DNA of 64,000 nt from NCBI GenBank assembly GCA_030066195.1, contig JASJCB010000038.1, forward strand, positions 21,038 to 85,037, given 5' to 3'. The position numbers were made by a program, and so were the translations under genes. Position 1 is the first letter of the stretch. The number at the start of each line of letters is the position of its first letter. Source of the DNA: Acidobacteriota bacterium (GTDB lineage Bacteria; Acidobacteriota; Holophagae; Acanthopleuribacterales; Acanthopleuribacteraceae). This document shows positions 16,901-27,300 of the stretch, piece after piece. The notes beneath the pieces are model-generated. The model searched no databases. It saw nothing but the letters and a program-made list of their open reading frames with translations, and was not told the DNA's origin.

Positions 16901-16936
16901 ACCTTGAAACTTGCAACCGGCAACTTGCAACTTGTA
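16901..16936 (+). repeat. dispersed ACTTGCAAC repeat, copy between the TRAP genes
   Basis: The 64-bp gap between receptor and permease is filled with CTTGAAACTTGCAAC and CAACTTGCAACTTGTAG words, showing that the family inserts even inside operons. Confidence 0.55.
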
Positions 16937-16947
16937 GAGGAGCCCTA

Positions 16948-18858
16948 ATGTTGGACCGTATCCGTGACCGTGTCTTCCAGGTGATCGGTGTCTTGCTGTG
17001 CATCTTCACCCTGTCCGAGGTGAACTATCCCTTCCTGGCCCCGTTGGCCCAGGTGGCAGGCTTTGCCATGTTGGGCCTGTGCCTGGTGTTCCTGAAAGTG
17101 CCGATGCATCGGCGCTTGAGGGAGGTCACCTGGGCCAAGATCGTGGATTGGATACTGGTCCTGTTGACGATCAGCTGTTTCGGTTACGTCTTCATTCAAA
17201 GCGATGCGCGCTTTGAGGCCTGGTGGGTGGGCTCGGAATCGCTGGGGAACCGGGCCGGCAGGGAAACGCCCATGGACCTGCGCGTCGGTTTGATCGGTCT
17301 GCTGCTGGTTTTGGAGGCCGCCCGTCGCGCTATCGGCTTGACGCTACCCATCCTGGCTTTGACCTTCGTGGCCTACGCCTACTTCGGCCCGTCCCTGCCC
17401 GACTGGCTGTTTCCCCATCGCGGCTATTCGATGGACCGCATCGTGGGCCAGACCTTTCTGCATAGCCAGGGCGTGTTCGGCATCGCGCTGAAGGTGATGT
17501 TTACCTATGTGTTCCTCTTCGTGATCTTCGGGGCGCTGTTGGAGAAGACCGGCGCCACCGGTTTCATCATCGACTTTGCCCGCAAACTCTTCCGCAACAG
17601 CGCGGGCGGGCCGGCCAAGGTGTCGGTCATTTCCAGCGGCATGATGGGTTCGCTGTCGGGAAGTGCGGTGGCCAATACGGCGACCACGGGCACCTTTACC
17701 ATTCCCATGATGCGCGCCTCCGGTTTCTCGCCCAAGGTGGCGGCCGGCGTAGAGGCGGCGGCCAGTTCGGGCGGCGCCCTGGTGCCGCCGGTCATGGGCG
17801 CCGGCGCCTACATGATGCTGGAGATCATCCCCGACATCACCTTTATGGAGATCGTCAAGGCGGCTGTCATCCCGGCAGTGCTCTACTACACGGCCCTGCT
17901 GCTGATCGTGCACTTCACGGCCTTGAGGGTGGGCGCGGGCGGCGAGCACGTGGAGAAGGAAAACGAGCCGCATCCGTCCACCTATCCCGGCATTATCTTC
18001 TTCGTGGCTTTCGTGGCTTTGATCGGCCTGCTGGTGATCGGTTACACGCCGTTTCGCGCGGTCAGCCTGACCCTGCTGGTCATTCTCATCATGAGCTTTT
18101 TCGACAAACACACCCGCCTGGGTTTGAAAGAGCTGTTGCAGGCCTTCATCAAAAGCGCGGCGGGCGGCATTCCCCTGGTGGCCGCGGCTTCCTGCGTGGG
18201 CATCATCATCGGCGTGGTGACGCTGACCGGGGTGGGCTCCAAACTGCCCGGCATGCTGCTGCCGCTGGCGCAACAGCACCTGGTGCTGGGCCTGGCCGTG
18301 TTGATGGTCTCCACGATTATCCTGGGCATGGGCCTGCCCTCGGCGGTCTGCTACCTGCTGATGGCCACCCTGGTCGGTCCCGCGCTGGGCGACATGGGCG
18401 TGGTCGTCCTGGCCGCGCACCTTTTCATCTTCTACTTCGGCATGATGTCCATGGTCACGCCGCCGGTGGCGTTGGCGGCCTATACGGCGGCAACGATCGC
18501 GGATTCGGACATCATGGCCACGGGCGTGGCCGCGTTCCGATTCGCCCTCATCGGTTTTGCCCTGCCCTATGCCTTCGTATTGCGGCCTGAGTTACTGCTG
18601 ATCGGTTCAGGCACCTGGGGCATTGTCTTTGCCATAGGAGTAACCCTGGTGGCCGTTTTCGCCCTGGCCACGGCGATTTCGGGCTACTGGTTCGCTCCCT
18701 TACCCATCTGGCAGCGCGCGTTGTTGTTGGCGATTGCCTTCATCCTGCTGCTCAGCCGAACGGAGGGCCTGTTCGCCTACATTCAAGCGGTCAGCGTAGC
18801 GGCCATGGCGGCCTGCGGTTGGTTGAACAAAAAGGCGAAGGGTATAGGCGCCGCCTGA
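16948..18858 (+). CDS. TRAP transporter fused permease (DctQM-type)
   Basis: 636 residues and about 16 or more hydrophobic segments. The N-terminal ~150 residues supply the small DctQ-like unit and the rest is the large DctM-like channel. DctM hallmarks include SSGMMGSLSGSAVANTATTG at about 232, EAAASSGGALVPPVMGAGAY at about 271 and GMGLPSAVCYLL at about 460. It imports the receptor's ligand in an ion-driven way. Fusion of Q and M is usual with TAXI receptors. It converges with the AAA ATPase gene, leaving only 16 bases between. Confidence 0.9.
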   Translation: MLDRIRDRVFQVIGVLLCIFTLSEVNYPFLAPLAQVAGFAMLGLCLVFLKVPMHRRLREVTWAKIVDWILVLLTISCFGYVFIQSDARFEAWWVGSESLGNRAGRETPMDLRVGLIGLLLVLEAARRAIGLTLPILALTFVAYAYFGPSLPDWLFPHRGYSMDRIVGQTFLHSQGVFGIALKVMFTYVFLFVIFGALLEKTGATGFIIDFARKLFRNSAGGPAKVSVISSGMMGSLSGSAVANTATTGTFTIPMMRASGFSPKVAAGVEAAASSGGALVPPVMGAGAYMMLEIIPDITFMEIVKAAVIPAVLYYTALLLIVHFTALRVGAGGEHVEKENEPHPSTYPGIIFFVAFVALIGLLVIGYTPFRAVSLTLLVILIMSFFDKHTRLGLKELLQAFIKSAAGGIPLVAAASCVGIIIGVVTLTGVGSKLPGMLLPLAQQHLVLGLAVLMVSTIILGMGLPSAVCYLLMATLVGPALGDMGVVVLAAHLFIFYFGMMSMVTPPVALAAYTAATIADSDIMATGVAAFRFALIGFALPYAFVLRPELLLIGSGTWGIVFAIGVTLVAVFALATAISGYWFAPLPIWQRALLLAIAFILLLSRTEGLFAYIQAVSVAAMAACGWLNKKAKGIGAA

Positions 18859-18874
18859 TGTGACAGGAACTCCG

Positions 18875-20428
18875 CTAGCAGCCCACCACATGGATGGTTT
18901 TGCCCTGATGGGTTACATCGTCCCAGTATATCTTTTGATTCCAATCCTTCTCCGGGTCGCGATCGAAGAGGATGAGCCAGCCCTCGTCCAGATTCAGCGT
19001 CTCCAAGTAACCCGCCAGTTGATCCAGGCCCTGTTCACGGGTATTCGACCGATAGCAAATCTTCAGTTCCAGGCCGTAGCGATGATCGCCCATCGCGATA
19101 CACAAATCGATTCGGCCGCGCCCCGCCGAGTATTCACGATCGATGCGTCCGCCGCCGTTGATGATGCGTTGCAGGAAGGCTTGCAGAATGAGATGTGGGG
19201 CCGCTTCCTTGTAGTGGTATTTTTCCACCCAAATGTCGCTGTTCTCCCGCCAGAATTGTTGAAAAGCCTTGAGCAGGGCGGTCATGTCGATGCGATCGTT
19301 ATCGATATAGCGGCCGGCCAGAGAAGTGGGTAGTTGATACTGACTATCGTAGGTCAAGGTGCGGATGATGACTTCGCCGTAGATGGGATTGGCCGGAATA
19401 ACGTCACCCTTGTTTTTGATCAACAGGCCCAGGTCAAACGTATAAGAAGCATCGTCACTGGAAAATTCCAGGTTGACCTGTTGTCCAAGCAGGACCGGCT
19501 CCAAAACCCGGCGCACTCGGGGCTCTTTCAAGCGTTCCAACAGGCTGTCTATATGGGTGTCGCGGCGCAGGATGATATTTTCCACGGCGGTTTCCACCAG
19601 ATCCTCGGTAACAGCTTTACCGTGGTCGTTCTTCAATAGCTTGACCACGATTTCACGGGCAATGGCATTGCACAGCCAGGGCTGTCCGTTACTGTAATAG
19701 AAAAGCCGGCTTACGACTTCGTCGGGGAATACCTGACCGGTAGCCTCCGTGTGTTGCCTGACCAGGCTGCCGACTTCCTCGGAGGTGAAATTGCGGATGG
19801 TCAACGCCTCGGTGACGATGTTGAACGGACTTGCGCTGCCCATTGTCTCGCGGCCGTTGCGGACCATGGCCTTGTAATCGCGGATGTTGCGCATGCCGAC
19901 CAGGGCCAGGGAGTGGACAAACGGTGCACCGGCGCGGTTGATATATCCCTGGCGCAATTGGCGGAGAAAGGAGAGCAAGGTGCCCTCGCCCAGGCAGTCG
20001 ACCTCATCAAACATAATCACCAGGGGTTTATCCAATTGGGCACAGTATTCACTGAGGGCCCGGCCCAAGGCAATCTCGGCAATGGGATGGGGGTTTTGGG
20101 CAAAGGCCTTGTAGGTTGCATAAGGACTCAAGCGAACGGCTTCTTCCAACATGGCGATCAAGATGGGAATCCCCTTCTCCGCCTGATCGACGCCTTGCGC
20201 GGTCTCCAGCGTACAGTACAGGGCCAGGTAGCGGCCCTCGGCATTGAGTTGATTCACAAAGCTTTGAATCAAGGTGGTCTTCCCCACCTGGCGCGGTGCG
20301 TGAATCACAAAATAGCGTTCTTCATCAACCAACTGGTGCAGGTCGCCGCTACGGGCCTCCGCGGGAAGCATGTAGTGCTTTTGGGGAACACAGGGACCGG
20401 CAGTGTTGAAGAATTTTTTCACGGTCAT
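18875..20428 (-). CDS. AAA ATPase with C-terminal PD-(D/E)xK nuclease-like domain
   Basis: 517 residues. The N-terminal ATPase has Walker A APRQVGKTT (about 44-52) and Walker B LVIMFDEVD (about 135-143), as in the AAA_31/DUF1703-linked family. The C-terminal 120 residues hold D441 in GRIDLCIAMGD and E454-L-K456, the D...ExK core of a restriction-like nuclease. These proteins are abundant in some bacteria and are suspected selfish or defence elements; their true job is unknown. A fragment of a close paralog lies at 38872-39018. GGCATGACC context: AGGAGGCATG just precedes the start. Confidence 0.85.
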   Translation of the reverse strand: MTVKKFFNTAGPCVPQKHYMLPAEARSGDLHQLVDEERYFVIHAPRQVGKTTLIQSFVNQLNAEGRYLALYCTLETAQGVDQAEKGIPILIAMLEEAVRLSPYATYKAFAQNPHPIAEIALGRALSEYCAQLDKPLVIMFDEVDCLGEGTLLSFLRQLRQGYINRAGAPFVHSLALVGMRNIRDYKAMVRNGRETMGSASPFNIVTEALTIRNFTSEEVGSLVRQHTEATGQVFPDEVVSRLFYYSNGQPWLCNAIAREIVVKLLKNDHGKAVTEDLVETAVENIILRRDTHIDSLLERLKEPRVRRVLEPVLLGQQVNLEFSSDDASYTFDLGLLIKNKGDVIPANPIYGEVIIRTLTYDSQYQLPTSLAGRYIDNDRIDMTALLKAFQQFWRENSDIWVEKYHYKEAAPHLILQAFLQRIINGGGRIDREYSAGRGRIDLCIAMGDHRYGLELKICYRSNTREQGLDQLAGYLETLNLDEGWLILFDRDPEKDWNQKIYWDDVTHQGKTIHVVGC

Positions 20429-20828
20429 GCCTCCTGCCCCTCATTCTATCCCGGCCCCTGAGCGGCCAGGGGAAGTTTTTGCGGAGTATGGAAACACATC
20501 AAGTCGATACATCGGTGTTTTTTAACTTGCCGGGTGCTATGCCTGTTCAGGCGCCGACGAGCATATCCGGGCGGCTTTTGCCACTGCATGATCTGCATCA
20601 TATCCATTCCCGGAACACAAACAAAGTGTTCCAAAATATGAACATCCCAAGCTTTGTCGGCGTGGTAGGATAGAGTAGGTATTATTTATCGGCTCGGGTT
20701 TTCTTTTTATAATCTCCCTTTTTTGACCCAATACGGTGAGGCCGCTCACCAAAGGCGGCGAGGTCACTCGGGCCGGCCCGGTCTTTGCTTCTTATAATCC
20801 AGCCTGATGCAGGCAGATAGGAGGATGT
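20429..20828 (+). other. 400-bp intergenic stretch
   Basis: No gene is supported. It lies between divergent genes and must contain the VgrG promoter. A GGTGAGGCCGCTCACC palindrome (20742-20757) is the only structure noticed. Confidence 0.45.
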
Positions 20829-22949
20829 ATGAGTGCCGTCAAACACAATGTCGCCGATATCATCTGGAAGAGCCCCGGCGCCGATATCCAACCCTTATCC
20901 CTGCGCATGCAGCAGGCCCTCTCCGACTTGTACACCATCGACGTCGAGGTCAAGTGCCCGGATGACAACCTCAAGTTCACCGACATGCTGCAAGCCAGGG
21001 CCGTCATCACCCTGAAATGCGGCGAGGAGTTGGAAGACGACCGCACGCTGTCGGGCATCATCACGCGTTTCAGCCAGGGCCGTACCCGCCATGGGAACCT
21101 GCCGAATGCGTCGAAACAGTCGTATGTGTACCACGTGGAGATTCGCCCCAAGCTGTGGCTGCTGACGCGCGGTACCAACACCCGGGTCTTCCAGGACAAA
21201 ACCGCCAAAGATATCGTGGAAGAAGTGGTCAACGCCTACGGCATCACCATGGAATGGCAGGTCAACGGTTCGCCGCCCACGCGCACCTATTGCGTGCAGT
21301 ACCGGGAAAGCGACTACAACTTCATCTCGCGCCTGCTGGAAGACGAGGGCATCTGCTTCTTCTTCGACCAGGAAAACGACAAGGTCATCTTCAGCGACCA
21401 TCCCGGCGGGCATCCCGACTGTATCCCCGTTGCGGACGCCACCTACGTGGAAGAAATCAGCGCGCGCATGGCTTTCGGCAAGCAGGAGTTCATCAGCGAC
21501 TTCACCTACGAGGAAACCGTGGGCGCCGGCAAGTTGAGCCAACAGCACTACAACTACGAGACCTCGCAAACCAACATTTCCGCCGAGGCAACGGAAACCG
21601 AGGTGCCCAACTACGATTCCCTGGAACAATACGACCACACCCAAAACTACAAGGATAAAAGCGAGGGTCAACGCTACGCGGATTTGCGCAAGGAAGAGAT
21701 GACCGCGTGGAGCAAAAACGGCTGGGGAGTTGCAAGTTGTCGGTCCTTTGAAGCGGGTTATTGCTTCACCATGAAGGATCACTTCCGCGACGAGTTGAAT
21801 GTGAAATGGCTGCTGACCTCCCTGGAAATCAGCGCGGAGCAGGGCGTCTACCAGTGCCGCTTTGCCGCCCAGCCGGTCGAGGTGCCCTTTCGGCCGGTCC
21901 GCCGCACGCCGCGACCCAAGATCGCCGGTCTGCAAACGGCCACCATCACGGGTCCGTCGGGCAGCGAGGTCTACCTGGACGACATGGGCCGCTGCAAATT
22001 GCAGTTCCACTGGGATCGCGAGGGCAGCATGAACGAGCGCAGCTCCATGTGGGTGCGCGTGGCCAACAACTACGCGGGCAAGGACTACGGCATTCAGTGG
22101 ATTCCCCGCGTGGGTCACGACGTGGTGGTCACCTTCATCGACGGCGACCCCGACCTGCCGCTGGTCACCGGTCGCGTCTACAACGACTTCAACACCGCCC
22201 CCCTGGGACCGGCCAAGAAGTACCAGAACATCATCAAAACCATCAAGGACCACCACATCATCTTCGACGACACCGACGGCAGCGAGATGCTGGATATCCG
22301 CTCGCAAAAAGACATGACCACGCTGGTCATGAACGACCAGTCGGCCACCATCAAGAACGATCGCTCGGTTACCGTGGAGAACAACCAGACCGTGAATATT
22401 TCCGTCGATAACACGGAATCCGTGGGCAGCAACCAATCGATTTCCGTGGGCAGCAACCAATCGGTTTCGGTAGGCGCCAATGAAAGCTACTCGGTAGGCG
22501 CCAACCAGGACGTGTCGATCAAAGGCAAACAGGAAACCCAAATCGGCGGCAGCGAAACGCACACGGTCTTGGGCTCGAAAACCGAAACGGTGAACGGGAA
22601 CCACTCGATGACGGTCAATTCATCGGAGACCCAAACCGTGGCGAGCAGCCAGACGGTCAGCGTGGGCACTTCCCAATCCGTGACCGTGGGCGCCGACCAG
22701 ACCAACACCGTGGGCTCCAACCAGACCGTCAATGTGGGAGCCAAACAGACGACGACCGTGGGCGCCGCGGTCAGTACCTCCGCGGGCGCTACCATCACCA
22801 TGAACGCGGGCACGAACCTGACCCTGAGTTGCGGCGGCAGCACGATCACCATGTCGCCGGGCAGCATTGCCTTGAGTTGCGGCGGCAGCAGCGTGGTGCT
22901 CACCCCGGGCGTCACCATGGTCACCTCTCCCATCCTGAAGCTGAACTAA
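20829..22949 (+). CDS. vgrG: type VI secretion system spike protein VgrG
   Basis: 706 residues with the gp27-like N-terminal half (LSDLYTIDVEVKC, RESDYNFISRLLEDEGICFF) and gp5-like OB domain (RCKLQFHWDREGSMNERSSM at about 395). A beta-helix needle of short repeats follows from about 500 (VGSNQSISVGSNQS type units). The spike forms the membrane-piercing tip on which effectors are loaded. AGGAGG precedes the ATG. The needle ends without an extra effector domain, so cargo is presumably the PAAR-RHS protein two genes downstream. No other type VI core genes are in the window, so this is an orphan VgrG island. Confidence 0.95.
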   Translation: MSAVKHNVADIIWKSPGADIQPLSLRMQQALSDLYTIDVEVKCPDDNLKFTDMLQARAVITLKCGEELEDDRTLSGIITRFSQGRTRHGNLPNASKQSYVYHVEIRPKLWLLTRGTNTRVFQDKTAKDIVEEVVNAYGITMEWQVNGSPPTRTYCVQYRESDYNFISRLLEDEGICFFFDQENDKVIFSDHPGGHPDCIPVADATYVEEISARMAFGKQEFISDFTYEETVGAGKLSQQHYNYETSQTNISAEATETEVPNYDSLEQYDHTQNYKDKSEGQRYADLRKEEMTAWSKNGWGVASCRSFEAGYCFTMKDHFRDELNVKWLLTSLEISAEQGVYQCRFAAQPVEVPFRPVRRTPRPKIAGLQTATITGPSGSEVYLDDMGRCKLQFHWDREGSMNERSSMWVRVANNYAGKDYGIQWIPRVGHDVVVTFIDGDPDLPLVTGRVYNDFNTAPLGPAKKYQNIIKTIKDHHIIFDDTDGSEMLDIRSQKDMTTLVMNDQSATIKNDRSVTVENNQTVNISVDNTESVGSNQSISVGSNQSVSVGANESYSVGANQDVSIKGKQETQIGGSETHTVLGSKTETVNGNHSMTVNSSETQTVASSQTVSVGTSQSVTVGADQTNTVGSNQTVNVGAKQTTTVGAAVSTSAGATITMNAGTNLTLSCGGSTITMSPGSIALSCGGSSVVLTPGVTMVTSPILKLN

Positions 22950-22969
22950 GCGAAATCAAGGAGGACGCC

Positions 22970-24370
22970 TTGGACCCTATTTCGCAAGCACTGGCTGATT
23001 TCCAAGAGGATTTTCGCGCCTTTCGGGATGACCCGGAACAAACCGTGCTTCAGGTAATCAGCGAGACCCGACACGTGGAAATGTTGACCAAAGCCCTGCG
23101 CGGCGAGGAGTGGCAAATGGAGAATGCTTCTCCAATGCTGATCTTTCCCACGCCCTGGCGTAACGCCGGCGAGGATGTCGCGCAGATGACGCTAATCATC
23201 AAGGAACACTATCGCATGTTGGCCGAGGCTTTCGCGAAAAAAGGCGAGCCTCTCCCGGTGATGAAGCCGGCAAAACCGAATCATGCCGACGCCCTGGTAG
23301 TGCTGGTGGATCATATCCGCGCCTTTGCACTGAGTTTGAAAGACGTTCTGGCTCCGCCTCTGGTCTGTTGGCTGCCCACGCAAATCACCGACCAATCCGA
23401 TTGGGATACGGTCCTGGTTCACCTTTACAAGGTTTTGCGTCCGTTGGACATTCGCTTTGTTACGGTATCCCAAAAACAGCCGAAATGGCCCGATCTTGCC
23501 CCGGTCGAAAAAGAGAAGATGGAACAATGCGACTTCAGCGTGGACGAGGACGAAACGTCCGATTACTTCGGTACCCTGATGGGCCCGCCGGCCGCCGGTC
23601 GCGCCGAGGGCACCCACCCGGGTTGCGCCGCGCCGGACGTGACGCCGCCGCCGCGACCGGGCAAGCCCAAACCCACGGAAGAGGAAATCCAAGCCGCCGC
23701 TGAAGAAGCGGGTTTGCCGCCCATGCTCACTGGATCCAAGGCCGAGAAGTTGCGCGAGCATGTATTGGCGGGCGCCAAGGCAGCGGGTAAAAACGATCGT
23801 AAGACAGCCGTGGAGCGCCAGCAAGCCGCCTGCGCCATTTGCGCCGAACAGGGCGTGGTCATGGAACAGGTGTTGATGACCATGGTGTTGGCAAGCTACC
23901 ACCTTCAATTCAAAGAGGAAGAGCAGGCCGAGAAGGTTTATCGGGAAGCCGAGTCCCTGGCCGAGAGCATCACCGCGCGCGTGCAACTGGCGCAAATACG
24001 CATGGCCTTGGGTTACCTGTACTTGAAACAACAGCGTTACGGACGGGCCGTGCGCGCCTACGAACAAAGCGCGGCCGCCGCGACTATCGAACAAAACCGG
24101 CTCTTGTATTTCGAAGCGCTCAGGCTGGCCGGAACCGCCAACCTGGAAATAGACGACAGGGACGCCGCTATTCTGTGCTGGCGCGCCGTGGTCGCCAAAG
24201 CGGCCGAGTCCACGCCCGCCGAACTGCGCGCAAGCGGTTATCGCGATGTGGCCGGCGCCCTGATCGACCTGTTGCACAAGAACGGCCTGCACCAAGAAGC
24301 GAAAGAAATCGAGCAACGCCTGGTCGCCGCCGATGAAGTGGCGGCGCAACCCATGGAGGCCGCGGTATGA
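22970..24370 (+). CDS. putative type VI effector adaptor/chaperone with TPR-like C-terminus
   Basis: 466 residues, starting at a TTG with AAGGAGG five bases upstream. The N-terminal ~190 residues are a mixed alpha/beta domain unknown to me. A Pro/Gly-rich linker (about 195-245) follows, and then TPR-like helices from about 280 to 440 (QAEKVYREAESLAESI, MALGYLYLKQQRYGRAVRAY). The gene sits between VgrG and the PAAR-RHS gene and overlaps the latter by four bases (ATGA). That is the place occupied by DUF2169/DUF4123-type adaptors in other systems. It does not look like either, so a loading-factor role is inferred only from context. Confidence 0.6.
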   Translation: MDPISQALADFQEDFRAFRDDPEQTVLQVISETRHVEMLTKALRGEEWQMENASPMLIFPTPWRNAGEDVAQMTLIIKEHYRMLAEAFAKKGEPLPVMKPAKPNHADALVVLVDHIRAFALSLKDVLAPPLVCWLPTQITDQSDWDTVLVHLYKVLRPLDIRFVTVSQKQPKWPDLAPVEKEKMEQCDFSVDEDETSDYFGTLMGPPAAGRAEGTHPGCAAPDVTPPPRPGKPKPTEEEIQAAAEEAGLPPMLTGSKAEKLREHVLAGAKAAGKNDRKTAVERQQAACAICAEQGVVMEQVLMTMVLASYHLQFKEEEQAEKVYREAESLAESITARVQLAQIRMALGYLYLKQQRYGRAVRAYEQSAAAATIEQNRLLYFEALRLAGTANLEIDDRDAAILCWRAVVAKAAESTPAELRASGYRDVAGALIDLLHKNGLHQEAKEIEQRLVAADEVAAQPMEAAV

Positions 24371-27300
24371 TCGGCGCAAAATGGTTTGATATGGTGGTGG
24401 GTATCGACATCCACTGGGTGCTGGTTCCCGCGCCCCCCGGGGTTCCCGTTCCAACCCCCTTGCCCCATCCCTTCACCGGCATGATCTTCGACCCGGTAGG
24501 CCTGGCCGTGAGTACGGTTATCTCGGCGGGCGTATCCGTCATCACCGGCGGCGGCTTCGGCGGGCCCGTCTTCACCAATAACATGCCGTCGGCCGCCACC
24601 GGCACCGACGCCACCAACATGCTGGTCTGCCCGCACTTTCCCATGCCGCCGGGCGTGGCCTGGGCGCCGGTTCCCGCGGGTTTGAAGCCGCCCATCCCGG
24701 GCAAGTCGCCCGATCCGGGTATTCCCAGTCCCATCCCCAGCAACGACGCCACCATGATCACCGGTTCCAAGACGGTTTACGTCAACGGCACCAACGCCTG
24801 TCGCCTGGGCGACCTGGCCATGAGTTGCGGCGAGCCCATACGCCTGCCGTCTTCTACCGTGATCGCCGTCCCCATGGGCGCCCCGGTCCTGATCGGCGGA
24901 CCGCCCGCACTGGATTTCTTCGCCGCCTTCATGAGCCTGATCCGCACTCAGTGGGTCTCGGGCCGCCTGCATAGCCTGATGAAGGCCAAACCGGGCAGTT
25001 GGAAGAGCAAGGCGATCTGCTTCCTGACCGGCCACCCCGTGGATGTAATGAGCGGTATGGTGCTGACCGATTCCGTGGAACTGGAACTACCGGGCCCGCT
25101 GCCCTTCAAACTGGAGCGTTCCTACGCAAGCCGGTCTACCTACAAGGGTCCGCTGGGTCACGGCTGGAGCCATACCTACGACCAGTTCATTCGCTTCGAA
25201 AAGAAACGCGTGGTGCTTCACGCGGGTGACGGTCGCGACCTTTACTTCTACCCCGGCGAGGGAGAAAACACCGCTCGCAACGAACACGAGCGCCTGGACC
25301 TGACCATGGAGAACGGCCGGATCATCGTGGAGGGCCCGGATAAACTGCGCTACGTCTTCGGGAAAGCAAACCGACTCGATGATACCCTGCCTTTGCTGGC
25401 CGTGGAGAATCGCGCCGGCGCAAACATCCAATTACACTACGACGAGGTAGGCCGCCTGACCCATATCATCGACAGCGCGGGACGCCTGATCGGCTTTCAT
25501 CACAATGCAAAGGGTCAACTGGTTCGCGTCAGCACCCCTCACCCGGACGAAGAAGGCCAACGCGTGGATATGCTGCGTTACGAGTTCGATGATGAGGGCG
25601 ACCTGATCGCCGCCTACGACGGCACCGGCGTTCCCTTCCGCTACGCCTACAAATACCACCTGATGGTGCAGGAGACCGACCGCAATGGCCTGTCGTTCTA
25701 CTTCGCCTACGACGGCATCGACCACGACGCCTGGTGCATGCGCACCTGGGGCGACGGCGGGCTCTACGATCACGTGCTGACCTACGACAAGGAAAACCAC
25801 GTCGCCGTGGTGGAAAACTCGCTGGGTCACCAGACCACCTACATGGGCAATGAAGACGGCCTTGTGGTCAAGATCTTGGACGCGCGCGGCGGCGAAACCG
25901 CTTACGAGTGGGACGAATTCCGGCGCAAGACCTCGCAAACCGATGCCAACGGCAACACCACCGCCTGGAAGCACGACGCACGCGGTAATATCATCGAGGT
26001 CATGCAGCCGGACGGCGGCAAAGTAGAAGCGGCTTACGATGACCGGGACAACCGAATCGCGGGAACCGATCCCGCCGGCGGTAAATGGCAATGGCGTTTC
26101 GATGACCTGGACCGCTTGATCGCGCGCATCGATCCCCTGCAACGTCAAACCACATTCACCTGGCGGGGTTCCCAACCGGTCCAACTAATGAGGCCCGAAG
26201 GGCAATCCTTCTCCGTTACCTATGACGAGCAGGGGAATGCCGTCAAACTGCGCTCGACCGACGGTATCACTTCCGGCAGCGAGTTCGACCGCCTGGGCCG
26301 CCTGATCGCCTTGAAGGACCCTCACGGTCAGGTTCAGAAACATCGCTATGACCTGAAGGGTCGCCTGATCGAAATTCACGAAGCGAACGGCAACATCCAC
26401 AGCAAAACCTACGACCCCATGGATAACCCGCTCCACTTCCGGTCAAACAACACCAATGTAACCATGACTTATACGGGTTTGGGCTGCCTGGCTACGCGCA
26501 CGGAGAACGACCTCACGCAAACCTTCAGCTACGACACCGAGGAACAATTGCTCAGCATGAGCAACGGCAAGGGCGAGACCTGCCGGTTCCAATGGGACGA
26601 GCGCGGCAAGATCATCGAGGAAACCACCTTTGAGGGCGCGGTGCGCACCTATCGCCGCGATGCGGTGGGCAACATCATCGAACAACGACACCCGAGCGGC
26701 AAGGTAACCCAATACGATTACGATGCCTGCAACCGTCGCACCGCCGCGACCTACGACGACGGCAGCGCCGATAAATACGCCTGGCGCGCCGACGGTCACT
26801 TGATGGAAGCGGTCAACGACCAGGCAACGGTGCAGTTTGAACGCGATCCGGCGGGCAATGTCTTGTGCGAGCGGCAGGACGGCCACTGGATCACCTCCGA
26901 ATACAACGCCCGCGATCTCCGCGTCCGCATGAAATCCTCGTTGGGCGCCGATCAGGTGATTGAACGGAACCTGGGCGGACGGGTTATGGATATCAGCTAT
27001 TCCGACACGACCGCCGAAACCAATGAAGCCTGGGAGGCCCGTTTCGAACGCGATCGCTTGGGCTTGGAGCTCTCCAGAAGCCTGCCCGGCAACCTGCAAT
27101 CCTTCACATCCTGGGACAAGTTCGGGCGGCCCTTGCGGCATGAGGTTCGGAGCAACGGCGAGATACAACGCAATCAAGCTTATGCTTGGGGTAGCGGCAC
27201 CCGCCTGAAACAGGAAGAGGGGCCGGACGGCATCACCCGTTATACGCGCGATCGCGCCGGTTTCCTGATCGGCGCCGCCTATGCGGACGGCAGTCGAACA

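Noticed and set aside
20895..22604. 569-codon antisense frame across VgrG
   Set aside because: Shadow of the repetitive VgrG gene; no recognisable protein features.
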